Part shown: piece by piece, positions 34,544 to 46,400 of the stretch
Layout of the letters: the number at the start of each line of letters is the position of its first letter
Position numbering within the stretch: the stretch's first letter is position 1
Origin: Nepenthes gracilis
Taxonomy: Eukaryota > Streptophyta > Magnoliopsida > Caryophyllales > Nepenthaceae
Length of the DNA stretch: 64,000 nt
Direction: 5' to 3'
Assembly (NCBI GenBank): GCA_033239525.1
Contig: BSYO01000020.1
Coordinates: 11,844,308 to 11,908,307, forward strand
The notes under the pieces: generated by a model
The model's database searches: none
Told to the model about the DNA's origin: nothing
The model's input: only the letters and a program-made list of their open reading frames with translations
Translations under genes and position numbers: made by a program

Positions 34544-37500
34544 GGAAACCTATATAATAATAATAATCATTAAATGCACCATTAAACCAAACACAATAAT
34601 TAAGATAGTAATAATAACATGTATGGGATAATAAATAATCATAACATTAAAGTCATGGGAACACAATCCTAACAACATTTTTAACAAAAAGCGTAACAAA
34701 TAAAACCAATCAAAAGTCCACATATCACAAACTCATTATTTCTCATATTATTCGTATCTCGAATCTCTTCAACTATAACTTGTACTCTTCTCACTTGTCA
34801 TAAATTCATATGCCTGTAATCAACAAAATAACAAAAAGTGAGCCGATGCCTAATAAGTAAAACACATCAGTAATTAAACAGGATACAATTTAATGTAATA
34901 TAAATAAGTCGTACACTACTCGTCCATAGTTAATCGAGACTCACCAACCTACCATATTCTTGACTCAAAGGTCATATGAGAACAAGACTTAATAATGCAA
35001 ATTGGATTTCCACCTAACTCGGAAAGCAATAATAGTTTAGGGCCCATCGAACCTTTCACAAAGAGGCTTCAATTATATGAGATGTCATACGAGTCTCCTA
35101 GGATCATATGCATTACTGTGAACCATCAACCATACACCCGCCCCACGACTGGATAGTCCTCGAGGTACCGATGCTTAATAGTTTAACAAGTGACCTTGTG
35201 GTCTCGGGATACTTACCATCCATAATGTACAAGTTTCCTATTTATTTTATATAACAATATTCCTGTTACCCCATTAGGTAAACCACACATATTCTGTGAT
35301 CATCTAATTCATACCCCTTTGAGAATAGAATATTCATATCATCAATAAGTCAAATTCGGCACCACCTCGGTATGATATACACCGATATCTCCCACAAAAG
35401 TTCAAAGGAATATAAGTATCTATCCAAATGATATCAGTATATGGAATATCAATGCAGTATTGAAAAAGTGTAGAATACACTAAGGTTCCGTAGCCTTCTA
35501 TTCGACTCGATATCTTAGTATTTTTATATACTCTCCCTGACTTAATCATAGAGTATCAATAATATATGCACATGCCAGTAAAGTTAATGCAAAAAATAAT
35601 TTACCGAAATTTAATGAGATATAGGAATAATCATTTAGCCAACTATTATTACTCTAAACTTTCCAAACTTACATATGCACACACATAAACACATACTGCC
35701 AATACTTTATATATATACTGTAATATTTCGGATCCCGGTTGGATTATTTTAATGTTAATTGTGATTTTGGGTATTTTGAATATGATGAAAATAAATTAAA
35801 ATATTCTAAAATTTTGAGGAGTGATCGGGATTTTTGGGTGGCAGCCGAGGCGCGCCTGTGCTGTTGTTCGGAATCCAATTTGGAATTTAAAATTAAAGAT
35901 TTTATATATAATAATAATAATAATAATAATATAAGTAAAAAGCAAAAAGGAAAAAAAAAGAAAGAAAAAGAAAATGGGGGAGAAAAGAGTTGGGGAGAGA
36001 GGGAGAAGAACAAAGAGAGAGGGGAGGAAGGGAAATTAGGGTTACCGTGCGAAGATGGAGGAGAAGGGAAGAAGCGGCGGCAGCGATGCAGGAAATTGGC
36101 GGTGATGGTGGTCAGCGGTGGCACGGTGTAGGCGACGGTGGCGTGGGCTGAGGCGATTGTGGGTGCGGTGTGGGTTGGACGAGGAGGGTGACGACGAAGT
36201 TGCGCGGAGAGCAGCAGGGCCGCATAACGGCGTCGGCGCAGACTGGGTGGTGCCGAGGAGGTCGATGACAGCCACGTGAGGCTGTGTGGTGGTGGATCGG
36301 TGGTAGAGGAGAGGCGTTGGTGTGTGCAGCAGCGGCGGGAGAAATCGTGTGCGGAGAAGAGCTGAGAAGAGAGGAGACGTCTGCGATGGCTGAGAGGGAG
36401 AGTTCGTCGGGGGGGCTACGGCGGCGACGAGAGTCGCCGGGAAGGCTGGCGACGGCCGTTCGAGGCAGCAGGCAGCGGCAACGGCAGCGATGCGGTCGAG
36501 GCGCTGCGCGTGGAGGAGAGAGGTGGCTGTGCACGCGGCGTGCATGGGCAGGAGAGAGAAAGGCCCGATTGGAGTACTTTGGGACATCCTTTCTTCGATC
36601 TTGCAGAATATAATGTTAAGGCAAGTATCCTCTAGTCCTATTCTTGGTCTGATTTAATTTCTGATACATTTTGACTACAGTGAGAGATTTTACTGACATG
36701 CATGTATTTTTAAATACCCTTAATTTATCAATTGTGTATATGCATGTATATTTTATCGGTTGTGCGGTGGTTTTGTACTTGTATTTATGATTTGGAGGGA
36801 TTTTGGACACTCGGACGATATATATGTATATTTGTATATCCGTATATTGTGGAACCATGAACTAGGCATTGCACTAACCATGCATGCTGCCGGGTGTGGG
36901 ATCACTATGGGACTATGGCGGTTCGAGACCCTAGGGGTCGATTTGTGATCCGAGGCATTGGCTATTTGTGGCGCCGCTCCCGACGGGGAGGCTGTCCCCG
37001 ACGGGGACGTATTTGATAGGCTACTTCCGCCGGAAGGAAGATATTTGGAAGGAAGATATTTGTAGTCGGCTTTGCCCCTTTGTGTATTTCATTGAGAACC
37101 ATCGTAAGGAATTGACGAAAAACTAATATATTCGGACGTCCAATATATAACTAAAATTTGAGGTTGCACCCAAAGCCGCGAGTGGTAAAACATAGTGAGC
37201 AAGTTCCTAATCTATGGGAGACAGAGTACGTGGATGGCCTTGAGCTACTGGCCTAATTCGTAGCCGATATAGTTGTGATTACCGGACGAGGGTAACCCTT
37301 CCTCAAGTTAGTATCATTGATCTTTGGTTCTCCGATTTCATGCATGTTTTGTATTTCTGTACGTATTTGGGTGTACTATGATTTGAGATACGTGATTTGG
37401 CCCACGGATGGGTGATACGAATGTCTCGTACTTGCTGATGTGATAAACCCGGAACGTGTTTTGATTTATGTTTTAGTTCCAGCGGTCTTCTCTTGATTTC

Positions 37501-39373
37501 TGCATTATGAGTTTTAGATTCGGACGACGGTATGTGTCCCACGTGGATGTGGTGACGGTTGCGACATATGTGACCTCGGATCATATGATATGATATCGTC
37601 TATGAGATTTTACTGGATCGTGGTTTATATGATTTTGTCCACGAGGGACGAGTTATTACGGACGACGATTTAGTATGAGACATTTTCTCGGTTTTTAGGG
37701 ATTTCACGGACATGGTGTTTTGTTTTACGTGATTGCTATGCAATATCCCCTGTTTCGATTTTTGTGTACCGTTTTATACGATTCTTGATACTTGCTGAGC
37801 TATAAGCTCACGTTTTCATGTTTTATCCCTTCAGACTACTGGCATGGATACGCTTGCAGGAGCTCGGACGTGATCGGGCTCAGATATTCCTTTTGACGAG
37901 TGGAGATGTTATATTTGGTGTATTTCTGGTCTCGATGATATGTTATAGTTATTATTTATGGTCGGATGATGGCCTTGATCATTGTATGTAGAATATTGAA
38001 GTTATAGTATTATGTGGATGAGTGGTTGTAAATTTAGATATCTCCCTTATGATTATGGTTAGCAGGTCATGTATTATGTTTATCCGAATTTATATCCGAT
38101 AAGATCTTGTGCAGGTTTTATTTATATTGGGTCTTGCATGTGTATGATTGTCACACCCGGGTTGGGTTATTATGCTTGATGGAAATATTATTATTAATTT
38201 TATTTTGACCTGCGAATATTGTGTCCCTGGGTCGTGACATATACCGTCTTCCATTTAAAATACAGGATCGATTATATATGCAATTCAACCAGCTGCGTAA
38301 ATAGAGCACGAGGCTCTATTCACTCACCCATTGCGATTTTCCCCTACTCTCTGTTTTCTCACCCGATTTCAACATCCTACACATAAACAGAAAACTCAGT
38401 TTTCATAATCAAGCAAATGAATCAATATCATGAATTAATCCAAAGTCACAACTTCGTGTGACTCCTCTCGGTCACCCAAAATAGAGCACCGCTCCTTGTT
38501 TTCTTTCTGTCTTGAATTTCACCGAAACCAGGAGAAATTTGTCTTCTCCCAATTTATCATACGAATTAACAATCCCCAATTTAACGTGAACTCTGGAAAC
38601 TTCAACTTTCCACCACACAAGCTGTGGCTCTGATTTCCATCTACAGTCAGAAATTAACTGACAATAACAAAATGTCGAGAAAATAGTGGCTTACAGAAAG
38701 TGAGGGAAAGGATTTACTTGCCTGATTAGCGCCAATAGTGAATCAACAGCTATGGCCAGTGGTGATGGCTTCGGCGCAAATGATGTCGACTGTAGAGGCA
38801 CGATCTATCTCTCTCCCTTTGCGACACCTCTATTTATAAGCCCACCACTATAATCGACTGAATAATTAATCAAGGGATCAAATCACCAAAACGTCTTTAG
38901 CTTCGGCAATGGTTACGTGCATAACATTAGATCAAGGGTGAAAATGAAGTAGGAAACCAATGAGAATACACTAAGGAAGGAGAAGCGCTAGGCAACTTCG
39001 ACAATGGCCGAAGAGAAGAGAGAAATGAAACAGTGGCGGCCAGGAAGAGAGGAGAGAAAGAGAAATATGACACGCAGAAGGAGAAGAAGAATCGAGAAGA
39101 GAGAATGAGGGCGAGGTACAAGATTAATTTTAAATATTATTATTATATTTAATATGTTAATTATTATTATTATTATTATTATTAACGTTATACGTTACAT
39201 ATTTATTATTATCTCTATCATTATCAATCAACTTATTATTATTATTATACCCTATTTATTATTAACCAACTTATTATATCCTATTATTATTAGTCAATTT
39301 ATTATTATTATTAATCAATATTATTATTATAATAATAACTAAATAACCCGAGTTAAAAATACCGGGTGTTACA
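34544..39373 (-). mobile_element. Inverted second copy of the gypsy LTR, split by a solo LTR
   Basis: On the reverse strand it starts TGTAACACCCGGTATTT at 39,373 and runs to ATATAGGTTTCC at 34,544. It is about 2.3 kb once the 35,719-38,239 insertion and one TATAC are removed. It aligns closely with 26,538-34,498. Near 38,780-38,800 it carries the counterpart of the copia target without the insertion. No flanking coding region or target duplication was found for this copy, so how it came to lie inverted beside the other is open. Confidence 0.75.
35719..38239 (+). mobile_element. Solo LTR, Ty3/gypsy-like, 2.5 kb, TSD TATAC
   Basis: It starts TGTAATATTTCGGATCCCGG and ends TGGGTCGTGACA. It is flanked by perfect TATAC duplications (35,714-35,718 and 38,240-38,244). 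It is a close relative of 10,153-12,575 in the opposite orientation. A (TAA)n tract lies about 190 bases in (35,909-35,931), then a purine-rich tract (35,935-36,030) and a GC-rich block to about 36,590. The open frames in that block are low-complexity and frame-ambiguous and are not called genes. Confidence 0.85.
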
Positions 39374-40975
39374 ATTCTTCTATAAAGTATAGAGTGCACA
39401 ATTCTGCTTTTCCAAAAGGTTGTCTTATAAGAAACCATTTCTTCAAAAAGGTTCAAGAATGGAGAACTACTTTAATATAAAGTCACTTCGCCAAATAACC
39501 GTTATGTTAGAAAATTTTCTTGTTACTACATACCTTAGATAGGTGAAGCCTGAGCTACAAAAGATTGCTCTTTTAGAGCGCCTAGCTCATTAGAATTCCA
39601 ACTTATCAAAGCAAGCATATGCAAGCTGAAAAATCTAATCGACTCAATATCTCTGAAAAACTTTACCAAATATTATTTTTAAAAGACATGTAGAAAAAGA
39701 AGTCTTGGACAATTTCTTTGTGAAAATGTGTGTGATGGTTTAAAACCCAAAATTAGGAAACATGATAGAATGGCATGGCACGACTTTGGTAAATAGCTAT
39801 GTTTATTTTGAAGGATTCACAAAAACGTGTTAATGTTGAAGAACAATGGAAGTTTATCTATGAGTAGCTGACAAGAGAGATCCCTCCTTTTTAAGGGGGA
39901 AACCAGATATCATTCAAAGAAATAAAATTTGAGGACTTACAGAAAGGATGCTATTGCTCAATTAATAAGGTAATTTACTCTAGTCAAGATCATACAATGA
40001 GGAGAAGAAGATTGCCTTCAAGAACTCTAATGAATACAAAGCTTCTTAATTCAGAAAGGGAATCTTTTATGTAAGGCTCATTAGCATCCATTGATTTTGT
40101 ATTTTGTTAGAATATAAGTTTTGTAGAATTTTAAGTATGAAAATTAAAAATGTTTAGATCTCATCATCTAGCTAACATCCTCTACATGAAGAAAACCTTA
40201 AGGCACAAAGTATTGTCCTATAAAAGTTCTTCCTTTCATATTTTCTTTTTTATTATGTAATTTGACTAGAATTTAATTAATTTAAAAGTTAAAAGATAAA
40301 TTGAAAAGTTAATCCTATGTCTCTAAATTCTTATGTTTATTTATGGTATACAGTATATATGATGTGTAAATATCAATAGAAACTTAATTAATATCAAGTA
40401 AAATTCATTCTATAAATTCACTTTTATCATATAATTTAATTATATAAACACTATCTCATAGTAGTCAAAATTTAACATATTTCCTTATAATTGATTTTTG
40501 AGTTTTGTCACTCCCATGTTTTTTCCCATGCATACCATTTTACTCGACTACATAACATAATGTATATTTGATGCATTGTCTATTTTGAAGAATTTGGATA
40601 AAATGATCTAAATGATTGTATCGATTTTCTTTGCTTGGAAGTTATAATTTTTCTTAGTAAATATTACGAGGGAGGAAAAAAGAAAAAAGAAAAAAATGAG
40701 GTAAGATGAGAGAAATGGAGAGAAGATATATTTCTCTCCAAAATATAGTCACTTGATTATAAAATTACTTATTTACCTTTAGTTATTGATGAAAACATAA
40801 CTAATGAGATCAAACTAAAAAATATATATATATTAAATAATATTCTTGTAATTTATTAAATATTAATATTATTACTTATTTGCCTTTAGCTCTTGTAATT
40901 TATTTTTATTTTAATGATTTTATTTTCTATTTTTATAAGAGATTACACAAATAGACACTAAATATTATTTATCCC
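39374..40975. other. Intergenic, no gene recognised
   Basis: AT-rich DNA with only short open frames. No domain, repeat boundary or RNA gene is supported. Confidence 0.4.
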
Positions 40976-41198
40976 ATGTTTAGTTGGAGGGAATAAGGTG
41001 AGAATAGAATTTCTATTCTCTTGGAATAGAAATTTTTCCGCTTAGTTACAAATTTAACTGAAAAGAAATATTTTTTAGGAATTATTATTCTGACAAATGT
41101 GAAAATAATAATTTTCACCATTTATATGAAAATTAACAATTCCCATAAATTATTATTATTATTTTGTATTATTATTGTTATTTTATTTTATTATTATT

Positions 41199-42200
41199 TG
41201 ATCATCATTGGATCCAAATTTCGAATAGATTCGGGTTGATTTGCTTGACTTGTTTCGTTTCGGCTCGGTTCACCGAGTTGGGATCCTGCATCCCACTAAA
41301 TAAACAAGAGGTCAGTGTGCTGGCGGAAAGTTATCCCACTGAAAACACTCCAACGCTCAAGTCAGTAAGCTTTCAAAATTTGGAAAGTTACTGAGAACTA
41401 AAATTGAGAGGGCCAGAGAGAATGTGTGGGAAGGGAGTGTTTGGATGTCCAGATGAAAGAGAGGTTTGGCCGTCTCTTGAACTTGGGACAGTGGGAAGGC
41501 AGTAAACGGCTGTAGGGAGCACGTTTGTATGTATTTGGATCTTTGAGTGTCAGCAGAGAGTACCTGGGTATTAGAGAGCATTAGGTCTCTGAGAGAGAGA
41601 TGTTGAAAGCGTAGCAACTTGTCTCAATAAAAGCGTAAAATGAGAGCATATCAGAAAGTCTATCAGAAAGCATGTCCAGGAATGAAAACCCTAGGGCTTA
41701 TTTGAATGGTGGCATGGTGATCTTCCCTGATTGGAAGGCGTGATCCCAGTGCCATTTTGGGCAGCCTTCCTTTTGCAGAAAGACGCAAATTACCTAACTT
41801 GCTGAGATTGCTTCCTTTCCTGGCGGTTAGCTGTTTTCCAAACTGCTCACCTTTCTTTCATGCATTTTATTGTTAGTGGGCCTTCCTTATGGGAAGGGCG
41901 CTAATTTTGTCAATATTTTTTTGAATGTTGGTTGAGTTTATGAAAGGCGCCTCCGTTGCTAATCGCATGCTAGATCGTGGGGCAGTGGGCCTGAGAAGCT
42001 TTCTTGAGGCATCACAGATGATTTTGGTCAACACTGAAGTTGATTGTCCCGAGCGTGTGTTGGCCAATACGTTGGAGATTGGCCGTCCAATTTTGGTCTT
42101 TCTGAAGATTCGCCCTTCAACTCCTATTGGGCCAACGTTGAGTTAGCCGTCAATATGTCTTCTTTGACTATTGAGCCAACCCACTACAATATACCCATTA
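41199..42200 (-). mobile_element. Solo LTR of the Tat-type family, reverse orientation
   Basis: In reverse complement it follows the 3' LTR at 23,835-24,965 almost throughout. It starts TAATGGGTATATTGTAGTGG. The part near 41,320-41,380 is equivalent to GTGGGATAACCTCC...CTGACTTGAGCGTCGGAG. Its end region is GGATCCAAATTTCGAATAG near 41,209. TTATT flanks it on both sides (41,194-41,198 and 42,201-42,205), though this lies in TTA repeats and is weak evidence. At 1,002 bases it is slightly shorter than the 1,131-base relative. Open frames inside it are not genes. Confidence 0.75.
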
Positions 42201-42471
42201 TTATTATTATATTTAATTATTATTATTATATTTATTAGGTATTATTATTAATATTATTATATATTATTAGGTATTATTATTGTTATTTTATATTATTATT
42301 ATTACATATTATTATTTTATTTTATTATTATTATTATTACATATTATTATTTTATTTTTTATTATTATTATTATTAGGTATTATTATATATTATTATTAC
42401 ATATTATTATTATTATTATTATTATATTAAATTATTATTTTATTTTATTATTATTAGGCATTATTATTATA

Positions 42472-42505
<34 letters not shown>

Positions 42506-42510
42506 TCTAC
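42201..42510. repeat. Long TTA/ATT microsatellite
   Basis: About 300 bases of ATT/TTA units with short interruptions (AGGTATT, TTTTATT). Reading it as protein gives runs of I and Y that have no meaning. Confidence 0.9.
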
Positions 42511-42690
42511 CATATTCATCGTACTATTCAACAAACTAAATAATAAAATACTAATTTTCATATTATTCTATTCCAACAATCAAACATGAGAATAATAATT
42601 TCAACTCTATTCCCTGAAATAATTATTCTATTCTATGGAATAACTATTCCATTCCTATCTTATTCCATTTCAGTAACCAAACGTACCGTT

Positions 42691-43479
42691 AAAGTGTCTT
42701 TATATATTTTTATAATAGTATTATTTTTTTATCAGATATAAGTCGACTATGTATTAAAAATAAGTTTACTTATCTGATATAAGATTAGTGCCACTTAAAT
42801 GAGAAAATTCAAAAAAGTCCATCAAAACAACAAAATATAATGAGAGGAATCTAATGCATAAAAATAAACCAAACAGTCGTTCAAACCATCTATAGAGTGG
42901 AGCGGCAGTAGTGGGGGCCGTGAGAATTATAGGTAGTTCATTTACACTCCAATTTCATAGCTTTTTTTTTTTTTTTTTTTTTTTTTGGGTTTTCTAAGCA
43001 TCGAGTGTCGTTGTTAATGCAAAATTATAGCTTGAGTTTTCCATTGTTCTGCGACAATTTTTGCACAGTTAGATATGGGGTCGCTGTCAAGTTGTCAAAC
43101 CTAAAATGCATTCAAATTCTCTGGTTTGAGCTTGTTCTGTACTATTCCCACTCGAAGTCATTTCGAGCGGCATTTTTTGTTTCTGCTTTTTTCTGGGTGT
43201 CGGTGGCTTCTCATTGTTCCATTTTGCTATGTTAAATTTGTCAGTTCCGATGGTAGATCTGAGCTTTTGTCTAGCTAAGAAGTCCGCTCTCGACCTGCAT
43301 TTGTATTTGATTTAGATTGGCATAGTTGTGCTGTTCTGGCGACGGGGTACTGCGAATTTACAGTCAGAAAAAACCAATATGTGGATTCTCGAGAAGGTAA
43401 AATAACAGAAGATAATAAGTTGTGTTTTTTTTTTTTTTTCTCTATTCAGGTGTGCATAGTCTTGTGATCCCTGATCGAA
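42691..43479 (+). promoter_or_regulatory. Upstream region and 5' UTR of the CIP7-like gene
   Basis: This is the presumed promoter and leader. A T-tract of 25 bases lies at 42,962-42,986. A pyrimidine run ending TTTTCTCTATTCAG at 43,449 looks like an intron acceptor, so the 5' UTR probably contains an intron. The nearest donor (AAG|GTAAAAT at 43,397) would make it only 53 bases, shorter than usual, so the true donor may be further upstream. No TATA box is assigned with confidence. Confidence 0.4.
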
Positions 43480-46400
43480 ATGGAGTCTGAAATAGCTCCT
43501 GATGCGCCGTTAGATTGCGTTAAATTTCAGATTTATCCCCAAAACAGGTCAGATCTCCCTCATTCTCATCAGTCCCTCGCTCTTTTTGTTTTTCTTTTCC
43601 TGAATTGTGCTCTTCCTTCTTGAAAAGCATACAAAGATTATCAAGCCATAGCTAAAAAGCAATTTATTTTGCTTTACTAATGCAGTAAGCGGTAATGCTA
43701 AGGACTTTAGATTATAGGAGTACAGATTTTTCCAATATATGGTATGGCCTTTCAGTTTGCTGAGAATCTACTGTTGCCTAAATGTGACTACAGTCCAAGT
43801 CTTACTTCCCACGCAATCCATTGGTTCAAGACTTGAATGAATAATCATCTTTCTTTACAAAAGAAAGAACTTGTTTTGTTTGATCCTGCTAAGGCTTTTG
43901 CAGAAGTGCTGTCTGAGCAGAATTTTCCTGAAACTAGGGGCAGAATTTTCTAAGGATAGCACAAGGAAAGTTGGGTATGGAAGGGGGCGTTACCACCACC
44001 CTAAAATTCACTTCTCCTCTAACTCCGGTATAAGCAAGATTTGATTCTAAGTCTATGGAATGATGCAAAGAGACTTTCCTGACTAGCTGACACGTGAGGA
44101 ATGGGTATGAAACTTTACACCCATCTACAATAGTGATATTTCGTCTCGGCTACTCATCCAACTGTGGCTCTGCTGAGTCTACCTGCAGCTAAGGACACGT
44201 ATAAATTGTTGTGTTGAATATAACAAATCCATAACATGAATTATCACCCGAAGATTCTAGGAATTGTTCCATTGATATCTAATAGAAGAAAATGCCAATG
44301 GTTGTTGAACGAAAACTTCTGGATCTCTATATTTCACTCTATCAAAAGCCTCAACAACATTGGTCCTTGACAGTGAATTTATTCTCCAACCCATGCCTAT
44401 TTTCACTGTTTGAAGTGGAATTAGAACGGAATACTTCAACATGACTGATTATTTCAGCTGACAACTTTATTGATTCAACTTATTTTTGTTAAGGATATTT
44501 TAATATTTTAATTTGGGGATGGGGTGGACAGGTAAATGGTCATACTCTATACTATACTAGTATTCATGGAAGGTATCATGATGTGCCTTTTTCTCACATC
44601 CATGCCCGATTTTGATCTTTCATACCTCCCCAAATGTGGTAGGTAAGGATGGAAACCCATGATTGTTGATGAAATTCCTATCCCTCCCTTTCTTAAGAAA
44701 AGCATTTCATCATTTTCCATCCTTGCTTCTTGGATTAGCTTTCTTATTGTAATTTGTGGATTTGCACGTTCTATCTTTTCAGACTTTACTCATCATCCTC
44801 CCAACTCAAACTAGATTTCTCATTGTTTGTGGACCTTTTCCTGTTTTCTGTTTGCTTATTTGCTAAGTAGATAAAAAATTCACAACAATGGTGAAGGGTG
44901 GCGGCAACCTTGGGGAAACTATGATGGTTGATGGGATTCATTTTTTATCTTTTAAGAAATTTCTATTTTCTTTGATTTGTGGCTTGGATAGAATTGGGTG
45001 ACATCGCCTTATTATTGCTTTACAATGCAGTTTTATTTACCAAGCTTGCAAAGAAAGTGAAAAGCCATAAATTATGCTCAACTTGGCATCTGATGTGAAA
45101 GATGAGATTTGCAAGCTTACTCAAGTGTGAATTAATGCCTTTTATGACCTATTATCTCTTCTTGATGAGCTCAATTCTACGATTCTAGTTTTTCTTTCTC
45201 GATAAAATGTTCATTAATAAATATTGTACTCCATATATCTCTTGTTTGTTACCCTCGCCTAGTGTTTTTTGGAGTTTGTAGTGTTTGTGAGCTGAAATGG
45301 GTAACAAAGGCGGAGATGAATACTCTTTCAAGTCATATGAAATCTAATGCTATTCATTCTTCATTTTAGGTGTTGATGCTATGATGGAAGTTTGGAGGAG
45401 AGACTTTGGAAGCAAAAGATTTTTGAAATAGTTGAACAAAGATTGGATATATGGAGTGTATGCTAATAATACTAGAAAATTGGATGGTAGAGAGGTGAGA
45501 ATTGGAGCTGAAAGACTACCTAGAATTATGCCAAAAATCTTGGATCAATTGTTAAGAACCATCGGGTGATCAATGAGGACATTGTTCATTGGTGTAAATT
45601 TGGTTGGATGAGCTAAAAAAGTGTTTTAGGGGTCTCGTGTGATTGGAGACACTACTCAAACTTAAGAAGGAAAATTCTGTCAGGTTTCTGTAAGGCCCTT
45701 CATGCTGTATTGATTGTAGTTTTATGGTTATATACCAACATGTAAAATGATAATGGAGTAGATGAAAATGTTGCAATGAATGTGTGGTCATATGGCAAGA
45801 AATATTTTCAAAATGATTTTACGCAGGATAAAGTTGGGGGGGCAGTGGCACCCATAGAAGAAAGCATAAGAGAGATGTGTTTGAAGTGGTTTGATCATTT
45901 AAAGTACAGACCGTTTGATATGTCTGCTGGGAGATGTGAAATACTGGTAGTGGCTATCATAAAAGAGGTGGAAGTTATCGGGCATAATTGTTTGCCTTTG
46001 ACTTAGTGGATGATAGCGCCTTCAAAAAAGTTGTATGGATGGAAAAATCCATTTAGCTGAATCCCACTTTGTGGGAAAAGGCTTAGTTTGGTTTGGCTTT
46101 CATGCATGCCGAAATGATTTCTAACTAATTTTACATTTGTTTCAGTAATAAAAAAGATGGTGAACTTTTGTCTGAATCTAAAATCTTAATGGATTTGGTC
46201 TATGATTTTGAATGCTCATTGGATATGCAGTTGCCTTTATTATATGCTAAGTTTGTTTAGCTATTATGTTTTTTTGTAAATGCATGTGTTTCTTTGGATG
46301 CATGGAAACCTTTCTACAAAGTAAGGGTAAGGATGCTATATGCAACACTCCCAGACTCCAGGATGTGAGAGCATTCTGCGCTTGTCCCCCCTTTTTTCAT

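Larger units (their letters stand above)
40976..42690. repeat. MITE-like repeat with AT microsatellite core, interrupted by a solo LTR
   Basis: The left end (GTTTAGTTGGAGGGAATAAG, then GAATAGAAT words) and right end (...CCATTTCAGTAACCAAACGTACC) are roughly inverted copies of each other and resemble the ends at 12.9-13.1 kb. Without the solo LTR at 41,199-42,200 it is about 0.7 kb, much of it TTA repeats. There is no coding capacity. Classification as a MITE is inference from the inverted ends. Confidence 0.45.

Noticed and set aside
35739..36613. Several overlapping open frames on both strands
   Set aside because: Same LTR block in the related solo LTR. The frames are not conserved between the two copies.
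42280..42543. 87-codon frame of I and Y repeats
   Set aside because: It is translated TTA microsatellite.
45776..46006. 76-codon frame considered as a nested gene in intron 1
   Set aside because: It matches the C-terminal LINE reverse-transcriptase signature and is flanked by in-frame stops in the rest of that domain.
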